Notes: generated by a model from the sequence alone, not told the origin. Positions 22,590 through 33,000 are shown, numbered from the stretch's first letter. The stretch is 64,000 nt of DNA from Tretioscincus oriximinensis (GCA_022410635.1 JAJVDF010000232.1:757104-821103); one strand, 5' to 3'. Program-made: numbers and translations.

Positions 22590-23092
22590 CCATCCCTTGA
22601 GAGGAGATCTGATTGAAGTCTACAAAATCATGCATGGGATGGACAAGGTGAACAGAGAAAAAATGTTTTCTCTATCACAAAACACAAGGACCAGAGGGAC
22701 CTCCTTGAAACTGTTGGGTAGAAAAGTGAGAACAGCAAAGGAAAGTATTTTTTCACCCAGAGGGTCATCGGCCTCTGGAATTTACTTCCTGAAGAGGTGG
22801 TGGTAGCTAACAGCTTGGATAGCTTCAAGACAGGACTAGACAGGTTTATGGACACCAAAGGTATAAATGGATACTAGGATGGATGTCTGGATGTTGCCTC
22901 TGGGATGGAGCAACAGGAAGGACTCCTGAAATACCATTTGCAGGGAGTCATGAACAGGAGCTTATTTTGCTTTCCTCTGTTCGGACTGCCCAATTGCATC
23001 TGGTGGGCCTCTGTGTGGGACAGAAGGCTGGAGTTGATGGGCTGTGGCCTGATCCAGGATGGCTCTTCTTATGTTCTTATGTTCATCCATCC
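22590..23092 (+). mobile_element. CR1-type LINE 3' end
   Basis: Sense copy starting at the 'TTGAGAGGAGATCTGATTGA' part of the ORF, continuing through 'CAGAGGGTCATCGGCCTC' to two terminal TTCTTATG octamers (about 23067-23083). Only one small deletion (AACAGCAAAGG for AACAGACAAAGG) breaks the frame. Lies in CDPF1 intron 2. Confidence 0.88.
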
Positions 23093-23879
23093 CCCTCTCC
23101 TCCACTCCTTCCACCACTCCACTTCTCATCCACCCATTCCTCCAGATTTCCATAACTACATTATTAGCTATTAATCTAAGTCTTCTAAATTATTAATCTA
23201 AGTCTTAATCTAGTTTAGTCCAGTTTCAAAATGGAAAAAACCAACATCAGCAAAACGAATAGCAATTTTCTTTCCATAGACTCTTAAGCAAAGATGGCAT
23301 CCCAGGGCCAGAGATGTGCAATAAAACCATCTGCCACTTTGCTGCCGTATCTCTCAGTCTGTTCTTTCTGCTGTGCTGGGCCACATTCCATGGCAACTTC
23401 TGCCAGCCTGGCCCTGGCTTTAGAATGTTGGCAATACCACTCCAGAGCCTGGGATCCATCCAAATATTGTCCAACTGCAGGAACTATTGTGACTCCAGGA
23501 AATATATATGGAGAGATATTTGGTTGCAATTACTGGATATATTTTCTCAAGCTGTGCCAAGACCACCACATTCCCTGGGCCCANGACGAGTGCCGGGGCG
23601 CCTTGGGTAATGCACTCTTTACAACCTCCCACTGCTCCCATTTACAGCTGGTGAAAGCTCTAAGCAGCTAATGGGTGTTGCAACATGCTGGGGGAAGCAG
23701 TAAGATCCCCCCCACTTTTTTTCCAACGGGGCGGCCAAAAGCAGTTTGGCTTCTGTTGAATCTTGTATCTTTATCTCACGCTATCGTCTCTGCAGACAAC
23801 AGATGGGAGGGAAGGAGGTGGATTAGGCTTTGCGGCTGCACCCACCCCTCCCATAGACAGAAATGTGGCCTATGAAGGT
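23093..23879. other. CDPF1 intron, nothing recognised
   Basis: Begins CT-rich (23093-23150). Otherwise no exon, repeat family or RNA gene that I recognise. Confidence 0.5.
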
Positions 23880-24310
23880 CTTTCCTTAGTCCAGCTAGCG
23901 GGGGCTTACAGCACTTTGGGGGCGACCGAGAGAAAGGCACCATGAGCTTTCACAGGCACGTCTTTTCCTTCAAATGTTCCAGCAAGGGAGATCCACTCCA
24001 TTCGGTTATTTTCCACAAAGGTCAATTTTGAAGAAATGGCTTCTTAATCTTTGTCCAGAAAGTCTAGCAAGGGGGCCTTTAGATAGGCAGACCAGATGAC
24101 CCCTTTTGGGGGCAGGGGTGAAAACTCGGTTTTGGGGTGCCTCCCGGTTTTTGCTGAGCAAAAATATTTTCAAAGAAAGGGGGGTTATTTTTTTTTCCTC
24201 AGAAAAAACTGGGAGGCACCCCAAAACCGAGTTTTCACCCCCCCCAAAAAAGGGGTCATCTGGTCAGCCCACCTTAGAGCCCAACAAGAGAAAGGCAAGT
24301 TTACGTGGCT
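23880..24310 (+). mobile_element. Penelope-like terminal fragments interrupted by a MITE
   Basis: Degenerate Penelope-like terminus phrases ('CCAGCTAGCGGGGGCTTACA', 'GAGCTTTCACAGGCACGTC') followed by 'GTCTAGCAAGGGGGCCTTTA', which is cut at 24086 and resumes after 24269 as 'CCTTAGAGCCCAACAAGAGA'. The MITE at 24086-24269 therefore inserted into this older element. Confidence 0.55.
24086..24269. mobile_element. fold-back MITE, GGCTGACCAGATG family, copy b
   Basis: Termini GGCAGACCAGATGACCCC and GGGGTCATCTGGTCAGCC. The interior arms 'GAAAACTCGGTTTTGGGGTG' and 'CACCCCAAAACCGAGTTTTC' are perfect inverted repeats, making this the most hairpin-like copy. Nested in a Penelope-like fragment. Confidence 0.85.
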
Positions 24311-24759
24311 GTTGTTCGGTTTGCTACAGTCTGTCCCTGGCACTTACGCCAGCTGGATGTGAATAGCAGAAGACATGGAAGTGAGAGTGGTGGTCAGGTT
24401 CTGTGAAATGGTGGTCATTAAGGCCTTAAGTGTGGTCAGAGGTATGAACTTGTGAGACTGCTGCAATGCAAACTGATCCTGCCTGGGAACCAGAAAGGGG
24501 AAGAGACACTGTAAATGCTCCAAGAGAGCCATCAAGGGTCTTGGAATACAAGAGAGATAAATGGAATACTGCCAGGGGAGGCAGGGGAATGGCCTGGGCA
24601 TGAGGGTGTGGCCTGGGGTGGNGGTGGGGGGAATGGCCGTTGAATGATGTCACAAATATCCAAAACGGCCCCTGGCAGGCAGAAAAAATGTCCCCAACCG
24701 CTTCTCTTTCCCTTGCTCATTCTAAGTCTCCTGGGTCTGCAGTGTTTGTTGACCGATAG
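24311..24759. other. CDPF1 intron, nothing recognised
   Basis: No exon or repeat family identified. One G/T-rich patch lies near 24600-24635. Confidence 0.4.
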
Positions 24760-25060
24760 AAAAAATATTTTTTTCTCTGTCCACTTTTCCTATCCCATGC
24801 ATGATTCTATGGACAGGTCCCCAGCCACCTTGTTGCAAGGAGAAAACATCTTTCCATGGGTGGGACTGAGCGCTGATTGGCAAAAGAGGCTTCCTCCCTC
24901 CCACAGGGCCAGCTGCGGTGCAGGCTGGGAGCTGTAGTCCACAGAGCAAGGCGCTGAAAAGCAGGCAGAAATGCAGCTAAGAACCACAAAATCGGAAACA
25001 GGAATTCTCAGACGATGAGAAACCGGAAGCTGGTCATTTTGTTTCTGTTGACAACCAAGT
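24760..25060. repeat. unclassified interspersed repeat with ZNF143-type motif
   Basis: After a short antisense CR1 piece ('TATCCCATGCATGATTCTAT') comes a block that recurs at 38335-38700: 'GCGGTGCAGGCTGGGAGCTG', 'GTAGTCCAC', 'AAAAGCAGGCAGAAATGCA', 'AAGAACC', 'GGAAGCTGG'. The inverse of 'GCTGGGAGCTGTAGTCC' resembles the ACTACAATTCCCAG motif bound by ZNF143/THAP11. Confidence 0.5.
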
Positions 25061-25076
25061 ACCCTGTNAAACACAA

Positions 25077-25830
25077 GGACATAAGAACCTAAGTGGAGCC
25101 CTGCTGAATGGGGCCGCAGCCCATCTAGTCCAGACTTCTGCCTCAGCTAATGGTCCACCAATTGCACCTGGGCAGACTGAACAGAAGAAGGCAGACTCTT
25201 CAACTGTTCTCCACTGCCTGCAAGTTCATTTATTTATTTATTTACATTTTTATACTGCCCCATAACCGAAGGTCTCAGGGCGGTTAACAATAAAATCATA
25301 ATTAACACATTAAAAACAACCATATCCCGAAATGGGGAGGAGACAGTAGTTTCCTCTCTCAAAGGCCAGGCCAAAGAGGTGCGTCTACAAGGGTTTTCTG
25401 AAAGTGCAGAGAGAAGTCCATATATGAAGAAAGGGATGGGGACTGATGCACCTCCAACGGCACCTCAGGAATCCTGCCTCTGGCTCCATCCCGGAGGCAG
25501 CACTGGTAGCTCTTTATACCCTTGGTGTCCATAAACTTGCCTATCCTGCCTTGAAGTTATCCAGGCTACCGCCACCTCTTCTGGAAGTAAACTCCACCGG
25601 CCGATGACCCCCTGGGTGAAGAAACACTTCCCTTTGTCTGTTCTCATAGAATCGTAGAGNTGGAAGGGACCTCCAGGGCCATCGGGTCCAACCCCCTGCT
25701 CAATTCTCACTCTTCTGCCCATCAGCTTCAAGGTTTCTGTCTGTATCCTTCAATGGCGTCGCCTCGTAAAAGTCGTCTTTCCAAGTGCAAAGAGATCGTT
25801 GCAGGCTGGTCTCCTAAGATTTTTGTTCCA
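25077..25830 (-). mobile_element. CR1-type LINE carrying two nested insertions
   Basis: Antisense CR1 from 'GGACATAAGAACCTAAGTGG' to about 25830. It is interrupted by an L2-like LINE end at 25218-25453 (CR1 text stops at 'CTCCACTGCCTGCAAG' and resumes at 'GGCACCTCAGGAATCC') and by a short GTTGGAAGGGACC-type CR1 piece at about 25648-25703, which is flanked by TTCTCA on both sides. Confidence 0.75.
25218..25453 (-). mobile_element. L2-like LINE 3' end nested in CR1
   Basis: TTTA repeat then 'TTTTTATACTGCCCCATAAC' and 'GGTCTCAGGGCGGTTAACAA', the antisense LINE terminus, with part of its 3' UTR. Younger than the surrounding CR1. Confidence 0.65.
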
Positions 25831-26229
25831 GCCCTTTGACTGTTTTGCTTTTCCAACACCACGGAATCCTTTCTGTACAAGCACCTGGGGCAGCTTAACC
25901 AGCTTCATTCAGACAATCCATCCCTCGTCTTGTACGGATAACTGAGCCCGGAGCCCGTTCTGTTCCAGCAAACCNCCTGAGCTCCTTGGCAACCTTCCAA
26001 CGTGGTCCTAGTGCCAGGTGCTTAAACCCCCTGCAAGGGATTGGCTGGAACTGAGGGGTGTGTGAAGCTCTGCTTAGGAGTCAAACAATGGATTCAGTAT
26101 GTTGCTCCCGTCCACAAGCAAAACTCAGCGTGGCCTTGTTCTACAGGCTCNCACTGGGAAGGGGAGAAAGGAAATCACACAGCCAGCAGAAATCTCGCGT
26201 GCTCTCTAAAACGCATGCTAAAGGAAAGC
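25831..26229. other. CDPF1 intron, nothing recognised
   Basis: No exon, RNA gene or repeat family that I can name. Confidence 0.4.
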
Positions 26230-26945
26230 CACAGAGCCTCTTCAACCTTCAAAAGACTGGAAAAGGGCAACAAGAATGACAATGTCTGGGCCTCTTCAGC
26301 CTTGAAAGACGGTGTGTGAGAGGTGATCTTAAATGGGCTAGGTAAATAGGAAGAAATATTTTCTCGATCACACAAGAAGGAGGAGGAGAGGAATAACATC
26401 AACAACAACTGAGTTTTTCAACCCCACTTTTCTCACCCAAAGCTGGACTAGCTATTTTTCTCACAAACCTTTTTTTGCCCCAATGCTTACGTTCTACCTT
26501 CCCCATCACATTGCTTTGCTTTCAAACAGCTAGATTGACTGAAGCTCAGTAGAGNGTGCTCACATCTCCCCATGGCAGGCACAAGGGCCTTGAACTCTAA
26601 TCTCACTGTTGAAAAGCCATTGTTCTTAACCTCTGCACCACCGTGCCTCTACCCTGGGACCAGCAGGGGCTTCCTTGAGCCTGATGGGCCAGGAGAATGA
26701 GGGCAGGCAAGGGAAAGTATTTTTTCACCCAGAGGGTCATTGGCCTGTGGAATGTACTTCCAGAACAGGTAGAGGATAAAGCTTAGATAGCTTTAAGACA
26801 GGATTAGACAAGGTCAAGGATATCAATCGCTACTAGAAAACGATTGTCTCCTCCCCATTTTTAGAAAAGGCTGTTTTTAATGTGTTAAAATTAACCTATG
26901 GGTATAGGGCGGTATAAAAATGTAAATAAATGAATAAAATAAATA
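26230..26945. mobile_element. CR1 pieces, diverged SINE and LINE tail
   Basis: 26230-26360 and 26690-26850 are sense CR1 pieces ('GGGCAACAAGAATGAC', 'TTTTTTCACCCAGAGGGTCA'). Between them, 26372-26655 is an old antisense tRNA-headed SINE, with head near 26600-26655 ('CTTAACCTCTGCACCACCGT', inverse of an A-box) and its purine tail on the left. 26850-26945 is a sense L2-like tail ('GGGTATAGGGCGGTATAAAA') with AAAT repeats. Confidence 0.6.
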
Positions 26946-27470
26946 AAAATAGGATGGCTCTTTTGATACTACTTCTGGGATGGAGCAACAGGCAGGATTT
27001 CCGAAGTGTCATTTGCAGGGAGTCAGGAACAGGTGAGAGTTTTGCCTTCTGGTTCAGCTGCCATTATCTGCACAGCCAAGAGTTGAGAACAGGGGAAGAT
27101 TTTGCTTTNTTCTGCTGAGACAAATCAGGTGAAATTGGTGGGCCCCGGAGTGACACAGGCGGCTGGGCTAGATAGGCTACTCTGGCCCCATTTCGCAGAC
27201 CTCCTCTTAGGTTCTGAAGGAGGGAAGGAGGGAGGGACAGATGGGAAGGTGAGCATAACCAGTGAAACAGGTGGACTCTGGCCCCATCCAGCAGGGCTCC
27301 TCTCAGGGGCTGAAGGAAGGGCGGAAGGGCGGAAGGGCAGGCGGGAAGGCCTCCTTCTGTTTCAGACAGTCAGTTAGTGGGCCAATAGGTGAAACAGAAG
27401 CCTGGATTACACGGGCTTTGGCCCCATTCAGCAGGGCTCCTCTCAGGTTCTTAAGTGTCATTATTTTTTT
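26946..27470. mobile_element. repeated CR1 tail fragments
   Basis: Three or more near-tandem CR1 tail pieces, each ending in 'CTCCTCT(T/C)AGG(T/G)' (near 27210, 27300 and 27445). This suggests local duplication of the tail rather than independent insertions. Confidence 0.5.
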
Positions 27471-27630
27471 TAAAAAGTGTTTATTTATTTTTATAAGGGC
27501 ACAAAATGTAGCTGTAACACATGGTGGAAAAACAGTCACACTCCTGCCCGGCTCGAATTTCTGTCACTCGGTGGTTGGTATGGAATTGGCACCAGAGAGG
27601 CGAGTGCAGCCAGGGTCACCCGTTACTTAC

Positions 27631-27742
27631 GGTGTCGGCACAAACTTTCTTCTGGCACCAGTTGCACCGCGACCCAAGAATAAGGAACTTGCCCTTGTGG
27701 GGGGTGAAAGGATCCTCGACTACGTAGCTGTCCTCCGCCAGG
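27631..27742 (-). CDS. CDPF1: CDPF1 middle coding exon with DPF motif
   Basis: A 112-bp exon between acceptor TTTTTTTTCCCAG and donor GTAAGT on the minus strand. It encodes LAEDSYVVEDPFTPHKGKFL, with the name-giving Asp-Pro-Phe, then ILGSRCNWCQKKVCADT. The paired CxxC (CNWC) is part of the cysteine-rich motif conserved in CDPF1 (human SYVMKDPFTSDKDRFLVLG and CSLC, from memory). The first codon is completed by two bases of the previous exon. The two introns are about 0.8 kb and 5.3 kb. Confidence 0.93.
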
Positions 27743-27794
27743 CTGGGAAAAAAAATCACAGCATCCTGTTAGGCACCAAGGCCTGCCTGGCAAA

Positions 27795-28030
27795 GTCACT
27801 TCTTAGAATCATAGAATCTTAGAGTTGGAAGGGGCCTCCAGGGCCATGGAGCCCAACCCCCTGCTCAATGCAGGATTCATTAAACCATCCCAGGCAGATG
27901 ACTGTCCAGCCTCTGTTTGAAGACTTCCAGCAAAGGCGAACTCACCACCCCCTGTGGCAGCCTCTTCCACGGGTTGATCCCCCTAATTGTCAGAAATTGG
28001 CTGTGATCCGCCCAGGTCCTTCTCACCTGT
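27795..28030 (-). mobile_element. CR1 fragment, GTTGGAAGGGGCC type
   Basis: 'AGAATCATAGAATCTTAGAG', 'GCAGGATTCATTAAACCATC', 'ACCCCCTGTGGCAGCC': antisense CR1 terminus, starting 53 bp upstream of the CDPF1 middle exon. Confidence 0.8.
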
Positions 28031-28239
28031 GCTGCTGCTCATATTCCTCCCATTCTATATGTGCTGTTTTCATTTTTCCCCCCAGATGTAGGATTTTGAA
28101 GCAGTTCCCTCAGAGCTCCACGTTTCAAATCCAGCCCCAAGGCCAAGGTTTGACACCAACAATTTTTCAGTATCCGCCTAGCGAGGAGCCTGCGGGGTGC
28201 TGTGGTCAGAGGGCCTTCTTGTGTGTGCAGTTTCTTCCA

Positions 28240-28500
28240 GGACATATGGAGGGACATAGGAGAAGCCCTGCTGAATGGAGTCACAGCCCATCTCTTGCAG
28301 CCTTTTGCCTCACTGGGGCTGATCCACATGCCAGCGCATATCTGGCGGGGCCTATGCCACAGTCCATACTAGCATGTGGATGGCAAGTCATAGGTCCTAC
28401 TGAATGGGGCCACAGTAGCCCACCTAGTCCAACCTTCTGCCTCACCCAGTGGCCCACCCATTGCCCCTGAGCATTTCAAGCAGCAGGAGAAGCCAAAACC
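28240..28500. mobile_element. CR1-tail and MITE fragments
   Basis: Short pieces 'GGAGAAGCCCTGCTGAATGG', 'CATACTAGCATGTGGATGG' and 'CCACCTAGTCCAACCTTCTG', seen repeatedly in the window. They end about 65 bp from the CDPF1 first coding exon. Confidence 0.55.
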
Positions 28501-28565
28501 TCGTTCCTTCCTTTTTTCCCTTCCTCCCAANGTAGCACACGGCGTAAGAGAAAAGCGATACTCAC

Positions 28566-28681
28566 GAAAGGGGGCCGGCGTGGGGCGGCTTCTGGCCATA
28601 GTAGGTGTAGGGGGCCGTGAGACCACAGAGCTCACACTCAAACGTGGCTCGGTGCTGCTGCAGCTGTGGGTCAGAATCCAT
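28566..28681 (-). CDS. CDPF1: CDPF1 first coding exon
   Basis: CDPF1 (cysteine-rich DPF motif domain containing 1) is a small protein of unknown biochemical role. This exon starts at the ATG at 28679-28681 and encodes MDSDPQLQQHRATFECELCG then LTAPYTYYGQKPPHAGPLS, followed by donor GTGAGT. The FECELCxLTAPYxYxGQKPP block is the N-terminal signature of the family. With the other two exons it gives 135 residues, slightly longer than the ~123 I recall for human owing to a longer Ser/Lys-rich tail. Four CxxC pairs (CELC, CNWC, and the Cys of DCSLFY with CLPC) suggest zinc binding (inference). Any 5' untranslated exon would lie further to the right; a CpG-rich candidate is at 39720-40275. Confidence 0.92.
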
Positions 28682-29189
28682 CTGTAAATGTTTAAAAAAC
28701 AAACAAACCAAGAACTGTGGGCTGGAATCTTGCATAAATTACACCTTTGTGTCCTGTTTTTTTTAATATCTGACTGTTCCTAGAACTGTCAACCATGGGA
28801 AGCACTAGTGCTGCTCAACAAATTTGAATATTGTGACAAAGTTAATGTCAATAATTCAATTCAAATAGCAAAATTCGTATACAGGTGAAACCTCTTTATA
28901 AAAAAAACACCCTTTATAATGAAATTCTCAGTGTAGCAAACAAATGTGAAAGTCCTGGCAGGACACCGTTGAGAGCAATATAAAAATCCCCCCGCTATAG
29001 CAAACCTTACTGTGACAAAACCTTCAGTATCACAAACTGATTTCTGTGCCATTTCTGCCTAGTCTGCTTGATCCTGTTATATCAGACGTGCCAATGGGGT
29101 GTTCAGTGCAGAGTGAGATTTTTAAAGCGACAGCAAAGATTTTCAAACCACCAATGAATGGCAGGATTAAACCCTCATTTTGGGCCCTA
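28682..29189. other. upstream of CDPF1 ATG, nothing recognised
   Basis: AT-rich and without recognisable features. No CpG cluster is present here, which argues against a promoter directly upstream of the ATG exon. Confidence 0.45.
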
Positions 29190-29475
29190 CATTTAAAGAT
29201 AGCTTTAAGACAGGATTAGAGACGTTTATGGACATCAAAGGTATAATTAGCTCCTAGGATGGATGTACTGATGCTGCCTCTGGGATGGAGCAACAGGTCG
29301 TGCTCCTGGAATACCATTTGCAGGGGGTCATGAAGAGGTGAAGATTTTGCCTTCTCCTGTTCAGACTGCCCAGGTGCCATGGGTGGGCCTCTGTGTGGGA
29401 CAGAAGGCTGGACTAGGTGGGCTGGGGCCCCACTCAGCAGGGCTCCTCCCTGCTTAAGTAACGCATAATAGCTCT
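29190..29475 (+). mobile_element. CR1-type LINE 3' tail
   Basis: Sense tail from 'GATAGCTTTAAGACAGGATT' to 'CAGCAGGGCTCCTCC', with the terminal octamer lost. Confidence 0.8.
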
Positions 29476-29972
29476 GATTCAAACCCCCCCACCACCACCA
29501 CCATCTACAGAACAGTCAAAGAGCGTCGACTTCAAACGAAATCCCTCTCACACTGTGGGTCCAGGAATTCTCCTCTGGAGTCCGGCCAGCTGCGTTTCCA
29601 CAAACTGGCCTTGTGGNACCTGTCATTCAAAAGGTGTATGCTTCTCTTCCATCTATCATGACAGCGTTTTGTATTAAGAATTCCACTCTGATTTACAACC
29701 ATCTATGTCTGGGCTGCACGTTTAGCAGCTTTTTATTCCTGCTTTGTGGATTTTAAAATTAACGTTGGGATATTTTTGATGGGCACTTGGGCAATGTGCC
29801 TTTTACTGCGTGGGGCTCAGCAAGTACTGTGACAATTCGGTTTGTTTTCATGGGTGTGTAACGGGTGCAGGTTTGTTTCCACCCGCACTTTCCCTCCCTG
29901 GGTTTCCTGGGTAGTCCTGCGGTTGCGCCACTGGGGAAGACAAAGCATCGAAATAATCCTGGCTGCTTGCAG

Positions 29973-30183
29973 ACACTACAGAAGAATTCTTGGACCCACA
30001 GTGTGTGGGGATTTCACTGGAAGTGAACATTCTTTTACTGTTCTATTAAGGATGGTTTCCATGGAATAGAATCACAGGACCATAGAACATAAGAGTCATC
30101 CTGGATCAAGCCACAGTCCAGGCTTCTGTCTCCCACAGAGGCCCACCAAATGCACCTGGGCAGCCTGAACAGAGGAAGCAAAA
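29973..30183 (+). repeat. source copy of a 211-bp duplication
   Basis: These 211 bp recur at 32352-32562 without any difference except one N. This copy continues smoothly into the rest of a CR1 element (30184-30545), so it is the likely original. Its first ~108 bp are not CR1 and not otherwise recognised. Confidence 0.9.
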
Positions 30184-30548
30184 TATGTTCCTGTTCATGA
30201 CTCCCTGCAAATGGCACTTCAAGAGTCCTGCCTGTGGCTCCATCTCAGAAGCAGCAACCAGGCATCCATCCTAGGACCCATTTATACCCTTGGTGTCTAG
30301 TCCTGTCTTGAAACTGTCCAAGCTGTTAGCTACCACTACCTGTTCAGGAAGTAAATTCCACAGGCCNATGACCCTCTGGGTGAAAAAATACTTTCCTTTG
30401 TCTGTTCTCACTTTTCTACCCAACAATTTCAAGGAGGGCNCCCTGGTCCTAGTGTTGTGTGAGCAAGAAAACATTTTTTCTTTATTCACCCTGTCCATCC
30501 CATGCATGATTTTGTACACATCAATCAGATCACCTCTCAAACGTCGTC
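30081..30548 (-). mobile_element. CR1-type LINE fragment
   Basis: Antisense copy beginning 'CCATAGAACATAAGAGTCAT' and running through 'AAAATACTTTCCTTTGTCTG' to 'CAGATCACCTCTCAAACG', where it abuts another CR1 type. Confidence 0.85.
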
Positions 30549-31050
30549 TTTGGAAGGGATCTCTAGGGTCAAGGGGTCCAACCCCCTGCTCAATGTAGGA
30601 TCCACTAAACCATCCCAGACAAATGTCTGACCAGCCTCTGTTTGGAGACTTCCAGCAAAGGAGAACTCAGCACCTCCTGTAGCAAACTGTTCCACGGGTT
30701 TATCTGATATCTGATCTAAATCTACTTCCTTGAAATTTCATCCCATTGTTTCTAGTCTTCCTATGTGCCAATGAGAATCAAAGTTGATCCTCTGTCCTGT
30801 GGGGCTGCCCTACAGATGTTTGTAGGCGGCTATCGGGTCTTCCCTCCGTCTTCTCTTTTGTAGGTTAAACATCCCTCAATCCTTTAATCCTTCCTCAGAG
30901 GACTTGGTTTCCAGACCACTAATGGTTCTTGTAACTCCTTTGAACTTACTCCAGCTTCCCAATGTCCTTTTTAATTTGCCCCCCAAACTACACACAGTAT
31001 TCTAACTGTGGTTTCATTCACATCTGAGCTGTTCCCTTCTGTTCTGTACT
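30549..31050 (-). mobile_element. CR1, GTTGGAAGGGACC type, long copy
   Basis: 'TTTGGAAGGGATCTCTAGGG', 'CCCATTGTTTCTAGTCTTCC', 'CCTCAATCCTTTAATCCTTC', 'ACACAGTATTCTAACTGTGG': about 500 bp of antisense CR1 of the second, bird-like type. Confidence 0.8.
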
Positions 31051-31073
31051 GATTGTATTGTAGGGTTACACTA

Positions 31074-31095
31074 GGCTGACCAGATGACCCCTATT

Positions 31096-31129
<34 letters not shown>

Positions 31130-31256
31130 ACCTGGTTTTGCGGTGCCTCCCGGGTTTTCCTGAGGAAAAAAAAAATTAAAATATTTTCCTCAGCAAAACC
31201 CATGAGGCACTCCAAAACCGGGTTTCTAACCCCCAAAAGGGGTCATCTGTTTAGCC
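31074..31256. mobile_element. fold-back MITE, GGCTGACCAGATG family, copy c
   Basis: Left terminus GGCTGACCAGATGACCCC; right terminus decayed to GGGGTCATCTGTTTAGCC. The normal G-run of the left arm is replaced by a (TG)n microsatellite at 31099-31126. Confidence 0.8.
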
Positions 31257-31270
31257 TAGCCACTACACTA

Positions 31271-31472
31271 GGCTGACCAGATGACCCCTTTTTTGGGGGG
31301 GGTTGAAAACCCATTTTTGGGTGCCTCCCATTTTTTTTCTGAGGGAAAAAAATTAAAAAACAAAACAATTTTTGAAAAAAAATATTTTTTTGACAAGGTT
31401 TTCTTCAAAAAACTGTGAGGTACCTCAAAACTGGGTTTTCAACCCCCNCAAGAAGGGGTCATCTGGTCAGCC
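31271..31472. mobile_element. fold-back MITE, GGCTGACCAGATG family, copy d
   Basis: Complete copy 14 bp from copy c and in the same orientation, ending GGGGTCATCTGGTCAGCC. The sequence just before each copy is similar (GTTACACTA and ACTACACTA), hinting at tandem duplication rather than two independent insertions. Confidence 0.8.
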
Positions 31473-32314
31473 TACGTTACGCATTTGTTATATGTGGCGT
31501 TCCTCGGCCCAGAAACCCACTCCAAGGGGTCACAAGCCCTCGTGGGCAGTTCTGACTGCCTGCTGGCGATGGGGGTTCCCTGAGGACACCAATGGGTACC
31601 GTGGTGGCAGCTGCTTGGCTCTTTCTTTCCGGACGGTGAGAGATCAGAATAAAACAGCTTAAGTCAAAAGAGACTCAAGTGAAAGTTGCAGGGGAAAATG
31701 GTTCCTCGGGAAGCAGGAACCAGAAAGACAGAGAGTGAGCCCCTTTATTGGGTGCACAAGGATTTTGTCACCTCCGTGCGCAGGCAGGGCTGAGGCGATC
31801 AGCTGGTCCAAAGCTTTCCCAGGTTTCCTGTGAGTCTGGGATGAGCTCCTGCCAGTTTTCCCGCCCGTCCTGTCAGCTGTGGCAGCTTCCTGTCAGAAAG
31901 AGGAAGCAGCAGCTTGAGCCTTTGCAAACCTCCAGGTGGCCTCCGAGGCCATTNGCTCCACCCACTCCATCAGGCTTCATTGACTCCCAGTTCCATTCAT
32001 AAAAGCCCAGCAGGGAGCTTCTGGCCAGGCTGCTAAGAGCCATGAGGTTGCAGCCTTTGATCAGGTACAGCTGGCTGTGAAGCTACTGCACCAGCAAGGT
32101 TTTTTACAGGGGGAAGAACAGAGTTTTACAGAGAAATAAGGCTTTGGGCTGAGGAGAAAGGGATAAACTCTACAGTGAAGGTGTGCTACATTTCCTTTAC
32201 ATGTGTATTTAGGTTCCGATTTATTTCTGCTTGGGGAGACCCTTTTTGTTTGCTTTGTGTAGCTGCTTCCTCCTTTAGGGATTCTTGTGCTGGGCTTGAC
32301 AGACAATGAAAACC
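31473..32314. other. intergenic, nothing recognised
   Basis: No coding exon or known repeat. Moderately GC-rich between 31480 and 31980. Confidence 0.4.
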
Positions 32315-32590
32315 CAAAAGCCAGAAAATGAGAATTGTTTGAAGGAGCTGAACACTACAGAAGAATTCTTGGACCCACAGTGTGTGGGGATTTCACTGGA
32401 AGTGAACATTCTTTTACTGTTCTATTAAGGATGGTTTCCATGGAATAGAATCACAGGACCATAGAACATAAGAGTCATCCTGGATCAAGCCACAGTCCAG
32501 GCTTCTGTCTCNCACAGAGGCCCACCAAATGCACCTGGGCAGCCTGAACAGAGGAAGCAAAAGCCAGAAAATGAGAATTGTGTGAAGGAG
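32315..32590 (+). repeat. 211-bp duplicate inserted between 33-bp direct repeats
   Basis: 32352-32562 is identical (one N aside) to 29973-30183. It sits between two 33-bp direct repeats, 32315-32347 and 32558-32590 (CAAAAGCCAGAAAATGAGAA..., one mismatch). The last five bases of the duplicate (CAAAA) are also the first five of the right repeat, i.e. junction microhomology. Confidence 0.9.
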
Positions 32591-32606
32591 TTCAACCTCC
32601 TACACT

Positions 32607-33000
32607 CATTGGCCCTGTCCCTGCTGAGCCTCATTCTGGGATATATCCGGGACAGAGCTTAGCCATCCTCATGCCATGGTCTTCACCAGAAGGGAGGTGA
32701 CTCCAGGGCCCTGGGGTCCAACCCCTGCTCAATGCAGGATTCATTAATCCACCCCAGACAGGTGGCTGCCCAGCCTCCGTTTGAAGACTCCCAGTGAAGG
32801 CCAACTCATCANCTCCTGTGGCTGCCNATTTCACTGGTTTATCCCCCTGACTGTTAGATAGTTTTTTCTGATATCNCATCTAAATCTCCTCCCTTGCAGT
32901 TTCATCCCATTGTTTCTGGTCCTTCCATGTGCCCGTGAGAACAAGGCTGATCCCTCTGCTCTGTGAAAAGCCCTTTAGGTATTTGTAGGCAGCTATCCTA
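32607..33000. mobile_element. MITE end followed by CR1 fragment
   Basis: 32619-32690 begins 'GGCCCTGTCCCTGCTGAGCC' (one arm of the GGCCCTGTCC fold-back family). 32690-33000 is an antisense GTTGGAAGGGACC-type CR1 piece ('GCAGGATTCATTAATCCACC', 'CATCCCATTGTTTCTGGTCC'). Confidence 0.65.
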
